This document shows positions 7,772-16,112 of a stretch of DNA of 64,000 nucleotides, in pieces. Source of the DNA: Bradyrhizobium sp. AZCC 2176. Its GTDB lineage: Bacteria > Pseudomonadota > Alphaproteobacteria > Rhizobiales > Xanthobacteraceae. The stretch lies in contig NZ_JAZHRX010000001.1 in NCBI RefSeq assembly GCF_036924645.1, positions 434,001 through 498,000 on the forward strand. The letters run 5' to 3'. The notes beneath the pieces are model-generated. The model did no database searches and had not been told where the DNA came from. It saw only the letters and a program-made list of their open reading frames with translations. The position numbers and the translations under genes are program-made. How positions within the stretch are numbered: the stretch's first letter is position 1; every line of letters starts with the position of its first letter.

Positions 7772-8749
7772 TTACTTCACCGCCTGGATGCGTTCCCAGT
7801 CGGCCTTGCGGTAGTCGAAGCTCTCGAAGCTGACGGTCTTGAGGACGGTGTCGCGGAACTCAGACTTGTTGACCTCGGTCACCGTCAGGCCCTTCTGCTT
7901 GAAGAAATCGACCAGCTTGGCTTCGTTGGTCTTGATCTCGGCGGTCGCCTTCGCCGCCGCTTCCTGGGCGACGTCGGTGAAGATCTTGCGGTCTTCCTCG
8001 GACAACTTTTTCCAGAGCGCGCCGGAAACCACGGTGTTGAGATGATCGACAATGTGGCCTGTCAGCACGATGTGCTTCTGCACTTCGTAGAATTTCTTGG
8101 CCTCGATGGTCGTGAGCGGATTTTCCTGGGCTTCAACGGTGCCGTTCTGCAGGGCGAGATAGACCTCGGCAAACGCGATCGGCGCAGTGTTGGCGCCGCA
8201 GGCGCGCGGCATCGCGAGATAGGCCGGCACATCAGGCACGCGAATCTTGAGGCCCTTCATGTCGGCGCAGGTCTTGATTGGCTTGTTCGACGAGGTGTGA
8301 CGCACGCCGTAGTAAGTCACCGCCACGATGCGATGGCCGGTCTTGTCCTCGTAGCCCTTGGTAAGCTCCTTGAAGACGTCGCTCTTGGTATAGGCAAGGA
8401 GATGGTCTGCATCGCGGAAAGTGTAGGGATAATAGGTCACGCCGATCGGCGGAAAGCTCTTGGCCGCAAAGCTCGAGCCGGAAATGATCATGTCGACCGA
8501 GCCCAGCGAAAGGCCCTGGTTGATATCGGTTTCCTTGCCGAGCTGCGAGGCCGGATAGACGTCGATCTGGTAACGGCCATTGGTGCGCTTGTTGATTTCG
8601 CCCGCGGCCCAGACCGAAGCGGTGTGGAACGGCTCCGAGGTTTCGTAAACGTGGGCCCATTTCAGCTTGGTCTGCGCCATGCCCGATGTGGTCGCGGCCA
8701 ACAGCGCCGCAGCAGACGCCGCGAATGCAATCGTCAATTTCTTCAACAC
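7772..8749 (-). CDS. dctP: TRAP transporter substrate-binding protein (DctP family)
   Basis: A 325-residue periplasmic protein with a signal peptide (residues 1-25, ending TTSGMAQ). Family features are Arg150 in YGVRH, Arg170 in KGLKIRVPD (the arginine that usually clamps the substrate carboxylate) and the helix EVYLALQNGTVEAQENP. It delivers a carboxylated solute to DctQM. Given UxuA, UxuB and a C5 dehydrogenase next door, the ligand is probably a sugar acid such as L-gulonate, D-mannonate or a hexuronate; the sequence alone does not fix it. Confidence 0.92.
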   Translation of the reverse strand: MLKKLTIAFAASAAALLAATTSGMAQTKLKWAHVYETSEPFHTASVWAAGEINKRTNGRYQIDVYPASQLGKETDINQGLSLGSVDMIISGSSFAAKSFPPIGVTYYPYTFRDADHLLAYTKSDVFKELTKGYEDKTGHRIVAVTYYGVRHTSSNKPIKTCADMKGLKIRVPDVPAYLAMPRACGANTAPIAFAEVYLALQNGTVEAQENPLTTIEAKKFYEVQKHIVLTGHIVDHLNTVVSGALWKKLSEEDRKIFTDVAQEAAAKATAEIKTNEAKLVDFFKQKGLTVTEVNKSEFRDTVLKTVSFESFDYRKADWERIQAVK

Positions 8750-8842
8750 GTGAATTCCTCCCTTGCTACAATTTGCTTTTGTTACTCAACCGGCCCGGCA
8801 TTTCGCCGAACCGTTCGAATTCCTGGTCGTTTTCTTGGTCGT

Positions 8843-9580
8843 TCAGCCACTCCTCGCACGGACGCGGGACGCGGACGAAGCTTCGGTTCCGAAATTTTGC
8901 GCAAAGCGGGCCTGCGAACGCGCCAGGTGCTCGCGCATCGTCACGCGCGCCGCGTCCGGATCATGTGCGGCAACGGCATCGCGGATCGCCCGGTGCTCGG
9001 CCAGCGCCGCGCTCCACGATTGCGGATTCTCGAAATAGTGCGCGAGCTTGGCGAAGTAGGGATTGAGCCGCTGGTCGAACAACTCGCCGACCACGCGGAC
9101 CAGCACGGCGTTGTCGAGACAGCCGGCCACAGCTACATGAAACGCGCGGTCATGGATCATTGAGGCTTCGCCGGGATGCTGCACCGTGGCCATCGCTTCC
9201 AGCGACGCGTCGATGCGCGCGATGTCCTCAGGTGTCGCCACCCGCGCGGCCTGTTCTGCAATGGCGCCCTCGAGGAATTCGCGCGCGCGCAGCAGTTCGA
9301 ACGGGCCTTCGATCTCGGTCGCCGCCGGCAAGGGCTGCGCGAGCGCCGCCGGTTCACTGACATAAATTCCGGAGCCGACGCGAATCCGGACCCGGCCCTC
9401 GACTTCCAGGGCGATCAGCGCCTCGCGCACCGTCGGCCGCGACACCTTCAACTGTTCGGCAAGATCGCGCTCGGTCGGAAGACGGCTGCCCACGGCATAT
9501 TCGCCGCTGTCGATCAAGGCACGGAGTTGATCGGCAACCTGGCGATAAAGGCGTCGCGCTTCCACGGCTTCGAGCGGCAC
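8843..9580 (-). CDS. GntR-family regulator, FadR/UxuR-like subgroup
   Basis: A 245-residue regulator with an N-terminal winged helix (residues ~11-75: LPTERDLAEQLKVSRPTVRE) and a C-terminal FCD helical ligand domain (~95-220). The subgroup includes UxuR and ExuR. It is divergent from uxuB and upstream of the TRAP/uxuA genes; a palindrome ATTGG-CCTTA-CCAAT sits in the divergent promoter region. It is probably the cluster's repressor, responding to a pathway sugar acid. Confidence 0.9.
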   Translation of the reverse strand: MPLEAVEARRLYRQVADQLRALIDSGEYAVGSRLPTERDLAEQLKVSRPTVREALIALEVEGRVRIRVGSGIYVSEPAALAQPLPAATEIEGPFELLRAREFLEGAIAEQAARVATPEDIARIDASLEAMATVQHPGEASMIHDRAFHVAVAGCLDNAVLVRVVGELFDQRLNPYFAKLAHYFENPQSWSAALAEHRAIRDAVAAHDPDAARVTMREHLARSQARFAQNFGTEASSASRVRARSG

Positions 9581-9657
9581 GCTCGGCTCTCCCTGACGAT
9601 CCCCTGATGAATCGATTTTTCTTGCTTTGATCGGGCCAAGGCCAATAAATCGGGAAT

Positions 9658-9672
9658 ATTGGCCTTACCAAT
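9658..9672. promoter_or_regulatory. UxuR-type operator candidate
   Basis: ATTGG-CCTTA-CCAAT, a perfect 5-base inverted repeat between the divergent GntR and uxuB starts, 30 bases before uxuB. It resembles the ATTGGTATACCAAT type of site known for UxuR/ExuR. A related half-site (GGCCAAT) lies at 9640-9646 and TTGACCAA at 9672-9679. Confidence 0.6.
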
Positions 9673-9701
9673 TGACCAAAGTTTGATAGATCGAGCCTCC
9701 C

Positions 9702-11222
9702 ATGTCAAGCGAAACGGCGAAAACCCCGCCTTCCGGCCCGAAAAACGGCGATTTGCGCCTGTCCGACGCCAACCTCGACCGACTTCCCGGCCCGATCCGC
9801 CGTCCGGCCTATGACCGCGTCCGCGTCACGCCGGGTATCGTTCATCTCGGAATCGGCGCGTTCCACCGGGCACACCAGGCGGTGGTGATCGACGACCTCC
9901 TTGCAAGCGGCGCGACGGATTGGGGAATCGTCGGAGCCAGCCTGCGCAGTTCGGAGACGCGCGATGCGCTGGCTCCGCAGGGCTGCCTCTACACCCTCGC
10001 CGTTCGCTCCGGCGCGGGCACCGATCACCGGATCATCGGCTCGGTTGTCGCATGCGAAGTCGCCACCGAGAAACCCGCCCCCCTGATCGCGCGCCTCACC
10101 CACCCGGCCACGCGCATCGTCTCACTGACGGTTACCGAGAAGGGCTATTGTCATACGCCGCAGACCGGCGATCTCGACGAGCATCATCCCGACATCGTTC
10201 ATGACCTGCAGAATCCGGGCACGCCGCGCTCGGCCGTCGGATTTCTCGTCGCCGCGCTGGCGCGCCGGCGGATTGCGGGCGCAGCCCCTTTCACCGTTTT
10301 GTCCTGCGACAATCTCTCCGCCAACGGCCAGACCGTCGGGCGCTTAGTGACGCAGTTCGCCGCCTTGCGATCGCGCAATCTCGCCAAATGGATTGAGGCT
10401 GAGGTGGCCTTCCCTTCGACCATGGTGGACCGGATCGTGCCGGAGACCACCGACCTCGACCGGGCCGAGGTTTCCTCCGCGCTCGGCCTGACCGACGCGT
10501 GGCCCGTGGTGACGGAGCCATTCACGCAATGGATCGTTGAAGATCGCTTTCCGGCAGGACGGCCGGATTTCGCGGCCGCAGGCGTGCAAATGGTCTCGGA
10601 TGTGACGCCGTTCGAGCACATGAAACTGCGGCTGCTCAACGCCAGCCATTCGGCGCTGGCCTATCTCGGCTATCTCGCCGGCCATGAGACCATCGCTTCC
10701 ACCATGACCGACCATCGCTTCGCGGCGTTTGCCCAGCGGGTAATGCAGGATGCAGCGCCAACGCTGACGATGCCTGAAGGTACCGACCTTGCCGCCTACA
10801 GCACATCGCTGCTGCAGCGCTTTTCCAACGCCGCCCTGCACCACCGCACCTGGCAGATCGCGATGGACGGCTCGCAGAAACTGCCGCAGCGGCTGCTCGC
10901 GACCATGCAGGACCGGCTGCGGCTGGGCCTTTCGATCGACACGCACGCACTCGCCGTTGCCGGTTGGATGCGCTACGTCACGGCAAAGGACGAACAGGGA
11001 CGCGCCATCGACGTGCGCGATCCGCTCGCGAAGGAATTGGCTGATATCGCCGAGCGCGCCGGACCGGTCGCGGAGCGGCTTGTGCCCGCGCTGCTTGAGG
11101 TGCACTCCATTTTCGGCAACCTCGGCAGCGATCCTCGCATGCGCAGCACCGTCACCGAGGCGCTCTCAAAACTCTATGCCATGGGTGCACGACAGACGGT
11201 GCAGACGTTTCAGCCAAGATAG
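9702..11222 (+). CDS. uxuB: Mannitol-dehydrogenase-family oxidoreductase, D-fructuronate reductase type
   Basis: A 506-residue polyol/hexuronate dehydrogenase. It has HLGIGAFHRAHQAVV at the nucleotide end, TEKGYC, SCDNLSANG, FPSTMVDRIVP and the catalytic segment MKLRLLNASHSALAYLG, in which Lys, Asn and His form the proton relay. In this context it interconverts D-fructuronate and D-mannonate, linking the C5 dehydrogenase to UxuA. Mannitol or arabinitol dehydrogenase is possible by family alone. It is divergent from the GntR gene, and a terminator-like hairpin follows at 11224. Confidence 0.88.
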   Translation: MSSETAKTPPSGPKNGDLRLSDANLDRLPGPIRRPAYDRVRVTPGIVHLGIGAFHRAHQAVVIDDLLASGATDWGIVGASLRSSETRDALAPQGCLYTLAVRSGAGTDHRIIGSVVACEVATEKPAPLIARLTHPATRIVSLTVTEKGYCHTPQTGDLDEHHPDIVHDLQNPGTPRSAVGFLVAALARRRIAGAAPFTVLSCDNLSANGQTVGRLVTQFAALRSRNLAKWIEAEVAFPSTMVDRIVPETTDLDRAEVSSALGLTDAWPVVTEPFTQWIVEDRFPAGRPDFAAAGVQMVSDVTPFEHMKLRLLNASHSALAYLGYLAGHETIASTMTDHRFAAFAQRVMQDAAPTLTMPEGTDLAAYSTSLLQRFSNAALHHRTWQIAMDGSQKLPQRLLATMQDRLRLGLSIDTHALAVAGWMRYVTAKDEQGRAIDVRDPLAKELADIAERAGPVAERLVPALLEVHSIFGNLGSDPRMRSTVTEALSKLYAMGARQTVQTFQPR

Positions 11223-11223
11223 C

Positions 11224-11271
11224 GCCTTATAGGTTCCGATTAGATCAGAACCCATAAGGCTCTTGCTTTTT
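11224..11271 (+). terminator. Probable intrinsic terminator after uxuB
   Basis: Stem GCCTTAT/ATAAGGC (11224-11230, 11254-11260) continues into GGTTC...GAACC and is followed by TCTTGCTTTTT. It lies 2 bases after the uxuB stop. The same hairpin opens a dispersed repeat that continues to ~11334, so it is both repeat and probable terminator. Confidence 0.7.
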
Positions 11272-11334
11272 GTTGTGACTTGTTGTGACGCGTTTTCTTT
11301 ATGCGAACCGGAATCCACTTCGCGCGAAAACCCT
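11272..11334. repeat. Dispersed intergenic repeat, copy 1
   Basis: Contains GTGACGCGTTTTCTT, GCGAACCGGAATCCACTTCGC and GAAAAC, matching a second copy at 17131-17229 in the same order. This is a known-looking interspersed element of Bradyrhizobium-type genomes, found here in two convergent intergenic gaps. Confidence 0.7.
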
Positions 11335-11339
11335 ATGAC

Positions 11340-11798
11340 TCAACGCGGCACCACTGCGGTAGCTTCGATCTCGACACGGGCGGCTTTCTCGACCAGGCGC
11401 ACCACCTGAACCAGCGCCATCGCCGGATAATGCGCGCCAAAAATCTCGCGATAGGCGCGGCCGAGCTGTTTGAGGCTCGCGAGATATTCCTCGATGTCGA
11501 CGACATACCAGGTCAGACGCACGAGATGCTCGGGCCTGGCGCCGCCTGCGGCAAGAATCTCGGAAATGTTGGAGAGCGTCTGGCGTGCCTGCACGACGAA
11601 GTCCGGCGCCAGATGCCCTTGCGTATCCCAGCCGATCACGCCGCCGGTCACCACCAGCCGGCCATCGGCGGCCATGCCGTTGGCGTATCCCTTCGGCATC
11701 GGCCAGCCGCTGGGCTGCAGCACTTGCGAGCCCGGCAACGATGTATCGGTCTTGGAATTAGGCACCACGCTCAGCGTGGGGCCTTTGGGGGCGGTCAC
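11340..11798 (-). CDS. RidA/YjgF/Rid-family protein
   Basis: A 152-residue Rid-family protein (GRLVVTGGVIGWDTQGHLAP, then VVQARQTLSNISEILAAGGA and VEIEATAVVP). Rid proteins hydrolyse reactive enamines/imines or act as small-molecule hydrolases in catabolic clusters. It follows the CoA-ligase gene at 24 bases on the same strand, so it is probably in the ligase operon. A deaminase role on an amino-enoyl intermediate of 2-aminobenzoyl-CoA breakdown would fit, but this is inference. Confidence 0.88.
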   Translation of the reverse strand: MTAPKGPTLSVVPNSKTDTSLPGSQVLQPSGWPMPKGYANGMAADGRLVVTGGVIGWDTQGHLAPDFVVQARQTLSNISEILAAGGARPEHLVRLTWYVVDIEEYLASLKQLGRAYREIFGAHYPAMALVQVVRLVEKAARVEIEATAVVPR

Positions 11799-11822
11799 CG
11801 GCTTTCTCCATCAGGTTAGGCG

Positions 11823-13520
11823 TTATTCCGCGGCGACGCTTGGAGACGCCGGGCCGGCAGCGGCCATCTGCCGGAGCGCAAAGCGCCTCAGCTTGCCGGT
11901 CTCGGTCTTCGGCAGTTGCGCGACATATTCGATCGCACGCGGATATTTGTACGGCGCAATGGTCTGCTTGACGTGATCCTGCAACGCCTGTGTCAGCGCG
12001 GCATCGGCAGCCGCGCCGCCCGCCAGAACCACATAGGCCTTGACGATCATGCCGCGTGCCTCGTCGGGTGCGCCGACCACGCCGCATTCGGCCACCGCTG
12101 GATGCGACAGTAGCGCCGCTTCGACTTCGGGACCCGCGATGTTGTAGCCGGATGAGACGATCATGTCGTCCGAACGGGCGACAAAGGAGAGCCGTCCGGT
12201 CGCGTCGCGGACGAAGGAGTCGCCCGTCAGATTCCAGCCGTCGCGTACATAGTTCGATTGCCTCTTGTCGGCGAGATAGCGGCATCCGGTCGGCCCGCGC
12301 ACCGCAAGCTTGCCGACAGTATCAGGCGGCAATTCGTTCATGTCGTCGTCGACGATTTTGGCCTCGTAGCCCGTGACCGGATGTCCCGTCGTTCCCGCGA
12401 CCGCGTCGCCGACCCGGTTGGTGATGAAGATGTGCAGCAGCTCAGTCGATCCGATGCCGTCGAGAATGGTCTTGCCGGTCTTGCGGGTCCAGCTTTCGAA
12501 CACCGGCGCGGGCAAGGTTTCGCCGGCGGAGACCGCGATCCGCAACGACGACAGATCGGCGCCATTGTCCATCGCCGCCATCATCGCGCGATACGCCGTC
12601 GGCGAGGTGAAGCAGATCGTCGCCTTGTAGGTTTCGATGATCCTGACCATCTCGGGCGGCGCCGCGTTTTCCAGCAGCGTTGCGGTCGCGCCGAACCGCA
12701 AGGGGAAGATCGCCAGTCCGCCGAGCCCGAACGTAAAGGCCAGCGGCGGCGAGCCGACGAAAACATCGTCTTCAGTTACGTTGAGGACTTCCTTGGCGTA
12801 ACCGTCCGCAACAATCATGAGGTCGCGATGGAAATGCATCGTCGCCTTCGGTTCGCCCGTGGTGCCCGAGGTGAATCCAAGCAGCGCGACGTCGTCGCGT
12901 CCTGTCTTCACGGCGTCGAACTTCACCGGTTTGTTCAGCGCTACCCGATCGAGCTCGGCATCATGGTTGGACGTGCCGTCGAAATTCACTACCTGCTTTA
13001 GGAACCGGCTGTTCTTCGCGCACGCGACCAACTCGTCGGCGATGCGGCTGTCGGTCAGCGCCAGCGCAATCTCGGCCTTGTCGACGATCTTGCCCAGTTC
13101 GCCGGCGCGCAGCATCGGCATGGTGTTGACGACAACGGCGCCGGCCTTGGTGGCCGCAAGCCAGGCCGCGACCAGCGCCGGGTTGTTGCCGGAACGGATC
13201 AGGACGCGGTTGCCTGGCTTGACGCCGTAATTCTCCACCAGCGCATGCGCGAGGCGGTTGGACCAGTCAGCCAGCTCCTTGTAGGTGCGCTGGCGGCCGT
13301 TGCCGATCAGCGCGATCCGGTCGCCCCAGCCTTTTTCGACGATACGGTCGGTCAGTTCGACCGCGGCATTCAGATATTCCGGATACTGAAACTCGGCCCG
13401 GTCGAGCAGCAGGTCCGGCCATTGTTCGGACGGCGGCAGATTTCGCCGCGCAAAGTCATCGACATGGGCCGATGGGCCAAGGGTCCGACCAAGGGTCTGG
13501 CTGGGAGTTCTACCTGACAT
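11823..13520 (-). CDS. Aromatic-acid CoA ligase, 2-aminobenzoate/benzoate-CoA ligase type
   Basis: A 565-residue AMP-forming acyl-CoA synthetase. P-loop TSGTTGEPKA, GIGSTELLHIF, the hinge RSDDMIVSSGYNI and the C-terminal lysine in PKTETGKLRR are all present. Overall it resembles 2-aminobenzoate-CoA ligases, which open the hybrid aerobic pathway by making 2-aminobenzoyl-CoA in the cytoplasm. The fused monooxygenase/reductase at 21778-24126 supports that substrate; salicylate or benzoate are alternatives. GGGGAG precedes the ATG. A MarR-type palindrome lies 77-98 bases upstream of the start. Confidence 0.88.
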   Translation of the reverse strand: MSGRTPSQTLGRTLGPSAHVDDFARRNLPPSEQWPDLLLDRAEFQYPEYLNAAVELTDRIVEKGWGDRIALIGNGRQRTYKELADWSNRLAHALVENYGVKPGNRVLIRSGNNPALVAAWLAATKAGAVVVNTMPMLRAGELGKIVDKAEIALALTDSRIADELVACAKNSRFLKQVVNFDGTSNHDAELDRVALNKPVKFDAVKTGRDDVALLGFTSGTTGEPKATMHFHRDLMIVADGYAKEVLNVTEDDVFVGSPPLAFTFGLGGLAIFPLRFGATATLLENAAPPEMVRIIETYKATICFTSPTAYRAMMAAMDNGADLSSLRIAVSAGETLPAPVFESWTRKTGKTILDGIGSTELLHIFITNRVGDAVAGTTGHPVTGYEAKIVDDDMNELPPDTVGKLAVRGPTGCRYLADKRQSNYVRDGWNLTGDSFVRDATGRLSFVARSDDMIVSSGYNIAGPEVEAALLSHPAVAECGVVGAPDEARGMIVKAYVVLAGGAAADAALTQALQDHVKQTIAPYKYPRAIEYVAQLPKTETGKLRRFALRQMAAAGPASPSVAAE

Positions 13521-13596
13521 TTTCGTCTCCCCTCGCTTCGATCAATGAAAGGCTCGAGATCAATATCGAGGACGCCCTGGCAACGCCGTCTCGCAA

Positions 13597-13618
13597 ATCA
13601 TTTTAGGCTTAAAGCAAT
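13597..13618 (-). promoter_or_regulatory. MarR-type operator-like palindrome, site 1 (CoA ligase promoter)
   Basis: The core TTTAGGCTTAAA (13602-13613) has A/T flanks spaced as in the other four sites. A -35-like TTGCGA (minus strand, 13627-13622) precedes a TAAAAT -10-like sequence inside the palindrome, so binding would block the ligase promoter. Confidence 0.68.
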
Positions 13619-13705
13619 TTTTCGCAAGGGGTAGAATCGTGGGCGGAATCACGCCTCTCCGCCGCCGAGATTGACCTGACGGCGGCAGCGCCATGGAACC
13701 CATCC

Positions 13706-15196
13706 TCAAGCTGCGCGGTAAGCCGGCGCCGAGGCCAGGAAGCGGCCATAGGCCGCGGCATCGGGCGGGGTAAATTTCTCCACGAGCGGATTGGTCCGGC
13801 GTCCGGATACGCCGATATCGGCCAGTAATTCGTCGAAATGCTTGAAGTGATAGGGCGCGACGCATAACCCGCCATAGACGCCAGCCGCCGGCCGCTCGAC
13901 GCGCTTGAAATGCAGCATCATCTCGATGTTGTCCCTCATCTCCTGAGGCGTGGGCTGACGGACGAGTTGGCCATCGGCGTAGCGCACCAGCCAGTTCGCG
14001 GCGAGGTCTGCGCACAACACCGTGCAGAAGCTCGAATTGAAACCGACGAATCCCATCTCGGGCAGATCCGGATTGGCGATCAGCCGATAGAGCCGGTACT
14101 GCCCGTCGGGATCGACCAGCCTGTCGCGGTACGCCTGCGGCAGGAACGGCACGCCCAGTTTGTAGCCGATCGCGAGCACGGCCGCGTCGGCCTGGACGCG
14201 CTGTCCGCCGGTCATCACAATCGAATTGCCGTCGTAGCACTCGAAGCTGCCGCGAATGGCCTTGATGCGGCCGTCGGCGACCATCGGAAAGAATCCCGGC
14301 GTGGCAATCGGCACCGAGCAGTTGACGCCATCCTCGATCCTCTCTTTCGGCACCATGTCGCATTTGCCGAGCTTGAGCTGAACCTTCAGCAGGCTCTCCA
14401 GTCCGCGCCAGTTGGCCCAGACGAGCGGCTTTGCAACCGCATGCGCGAACCGCGACATCGCGCCGATGCCCCAGCTCCGGAACATCTCTTCCTGCGCGCG
14501 GATGTAGAGAATGCGTTTGAAATTGACCAGGCCACCGATGAAATACGGAATCCGCCACACCGGCTCGCGGTACACCAGCGTCACTTCCGCCGCGCCGGAA
14601 TTCACCGCATTGACCGCAATATCTGTCGCCGATTTCGATCCGCCGAGCACGACGATCCTGCGGCCTTTGGCGATCGCCGGATCGTTGTATTGCGAGGAGT
14701 GCAGGATGCGCCCGCCCTGCCCCTTGAAAGATTCTTCGCCGGGCAGGTTGAGCGTCTGGGGCTCGTTGAACTGCCCGGTACAAACAGCGACAAAATCGAA
14801 ATCCTCGTGACTGATACCACCGTCCGGCCCCCGCAACTCGAGCCGCCAGCCGGGCGCCGAATCGGGACGGCGGTCCATCTGCACCACGGACGTGTTGAAG
14901 CGGATGGCCCCGAGGAGATCGTTGTCTTTGGCGTAGTCAGTTAGATAGGCATGGACCTGCGGCCCCTTCGGCCATTCCGGATAGGAATCCGGCATCGCCT
15001 TGTCGGTGTAACGATAGAGATCCTTCGGGCTTTGCGTCTGCACCTCGGGATAGGAGCGCGATGGCTCCCAGACGCCACCGAGATCGCCGCTGCGCTCGAC
15101 AACCGTGATCTGATGTCCGCGCGCGGCGAAGGCTTTTGCTGCGGCCAGCCCGGATACACCGGCGCCGATGATGCAAACCTGTTTTTGCGTGACCAT
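13706..15196 (-). CDS. Flavin-containing (class B-type) monooxygenase
   Basis: A 496-residue flavoprotein: FAD loop GAGVSGLAAAK at residues 11-21, a variant of the FMO fingerprint (FKGQGGRILHSSQY) and a second nucleotide loop GGSKSAT. Such enzymes use NADPH and oxygen to oxygenate N, S or ketone groups in the cytoplasm. It follows the cupin gene on the same strand and precedes the CoA ligase. Its substrate in the aromatic cluster is unknown; the family includes Baeyer-Villiger-type enzymes. GGAG precedes the ATG. Confidence 0.85.
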   Translation of the reverse strand: MVTQKQVCIIGAGVSGLAAAKAFAARGHQITVVERSGDLGGVWEPSRSYPEVQTQSPKDLYRYTDKAMPDSYPEWPKGPQVHAYLTDYAKDNDLLGAIRFNTSVVQMDRRPDSAPGWRLELRGPDGGISHEDFDFVAVCTGQFNEPQTLNLPGEESFKGQGGRILHSSQYNDPAIAKGRRIVVLGGSKSATDIAVNAVNSGAAEVTLVYREPVWRIPYFIGGLVNFKRILYIRAQEEMFRSWGIGAMSRFAHAVAKPLVWANWRGLESLLKVQLKLGKCDMVPKERIEDGVNCSVPIATPGFFPMVADGRIKAIRGSFECYDGNSIVMTGGQRVQADAAVLAIGYKLGVPFLPQAYRDRLVDPDGQYRLYRLIANPDLPEMGFVGFNSSFCTVLCADLAANWLVRYADGQLVRQPTPQEMRDNIEMMLHFKRVERPAAGVYGGLCVAPYHFKHFDELLADIGVSGRRTNPLVEKFTPPDAAAYGRFLASAPAYRAA

Positions 15197-15280
15197 GACA
15201 ATTCTCCAGCAGGGATCGGCCCCAGAACTGAGGGCTCAACGCGTTGCGGTTTCCGGCGCAGTTGCCCGGCGGTTGTGAAG

Positions 15281-15730
15281 CTATTCGTTGGCTTCGGGCG
15301 GCAGGAAGTTCACTTCATGTTGCGCGGATATCCGGACTACCTCTTCGGGATCCGTCAGATTGTGAAGCTGGTTGAACAGCGCTTCGAGCTTCTGCATCGG
15401 CGACACCCAGAACAGCGCGCGCGCCGGCTTGTCGGACTTGTTGAAATAGCCATGCGGAATGCCGCGTGGCATTCGAACGAGGTCGCCGGCCTTGGCCTGC
15501 ACCCAGACGCCGTCGAGCTTGAGGTCGAGCGTGCCCTCCTGCACCAGGATGAATTCATCCTGCGTCGGATGGATATGCACCGGCACGAACTGGCCAGGCT
15601 CGCTGTTTGTCTCGAAGGCAAAGGTTGAATCGGTCACGGCTTTGGGGAAGTAGACTTGACCCAGGATGTTCCAGGTCTTGCCGCCGTAGCCCGTGCCATT
15701 GGCAGTGACGCCTTTTTCGAGTGCTGCCAT
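15281..15730 (-). CDS. Cupin-domain protein, copy 1
   Basis: A 149-residue single-domain cupin with both metal motifs: VPVHIHPTQDEF(ILVQEG) and PRGIPHGYFN. The His/His/Glu and His ligands are present, so it probably binds Fe or Mn. It is clearly homologous along its length to the cupin at 19979-20434 (shared HIHPxQDE, GDLVR, PHGxFNKS, LFWVSP, NFLPP-like end). Function is unknown; a dioxygenase, isomerase or ligand-sequestering role are all open. AGGAG lies 8 bases before the ATG. Confidence 0.85.
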   Translation of the reverse strand: MAALEKGVTANGTGYGGKTWNILGQVYFPKAVTDSTFAFETNSEPGQFVPVHIHPTQDEFILVQEGTLDLKLDGVWVQAKAGDLVRMPRGIPHGYFNKSDKPARALFWVSPMQKLEALFNQLHNLTDPEEVVRISAQHEVNFLPPEANE

Positions 15731-15885
15731 GTCGCCATCTCCTGTGTCGCGGTTGGGTTGGTTGCGAAGGTCAGAATGGTTCGCGCAGGCTCTGCCGCGG
15801 CGGGCCGGCCGTCTAGCCGGAAAACGAATCCCGTCCGCGTGACATGAGAAGTTTCGGATTGCTGCGGCGCGGAAATATCTGGCGT

Positions 15886-16010
15886 CGTCATTCCGGGACG
15901 ATGCGAAGCATCGAGCCCGGAATCCATTTCACAGCAGCGCATACCGCCCGATGGACTCTCTGATGTGCAAGTGCACATCAGAGCTCGCGCTACGCGCGCC
16001 CCGGAATGAC
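15886..16010. repeat. REP-like element between divergent cupin and araC genes
   Basis: Outer arms CGTCATTCCGGGACG (15886-15900) and CGCCCCGGAATGAC (15997-16010) resemble the element at 7680-7762. Inside is a separate perfect stem CTCTGATGTGCA-AG-TGCACATCAGAG (15958-15983). No gene is seen in the 380-base divergent gap apart from this element and the operator-like site at 16076. Confidence 0.72.
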
Positions 16011-16075
16011 TGCGACTGCCCTCCAATCAGGCAACCAATGGCCATCAAACCGCCTTCCCAACCACCGCCCCGCCA

Positions 16076-16097
16076 GATATTATAGGCTTCAAATAAT
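16076..16097 (+). promoter_or_regulatory. MarR-type operator-like palindrome, site 2 (araC promoter)
   Basis: Core TATAGGCTTCAA (16081-16092) followed by ATAAT, matching the other sites of the cluster. It ends 16 bases before the GTG of the AraC-family gene. No clear TTG-type -35 is seen here, so it is the weakest of the five. Confidence 0.55.
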
Positions 16098-16112
16098 GCG
16101 AGGGGCCGGGCC

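Noticed and set aside
7007..9163. 718-codon open frame on the plus strand opposite the dctPQ genes
   Set aside because: Arg/His/Asp-rich sequence without domains, antisense to three well-recognised TRAP genes; a typical high-GC shadow frame.
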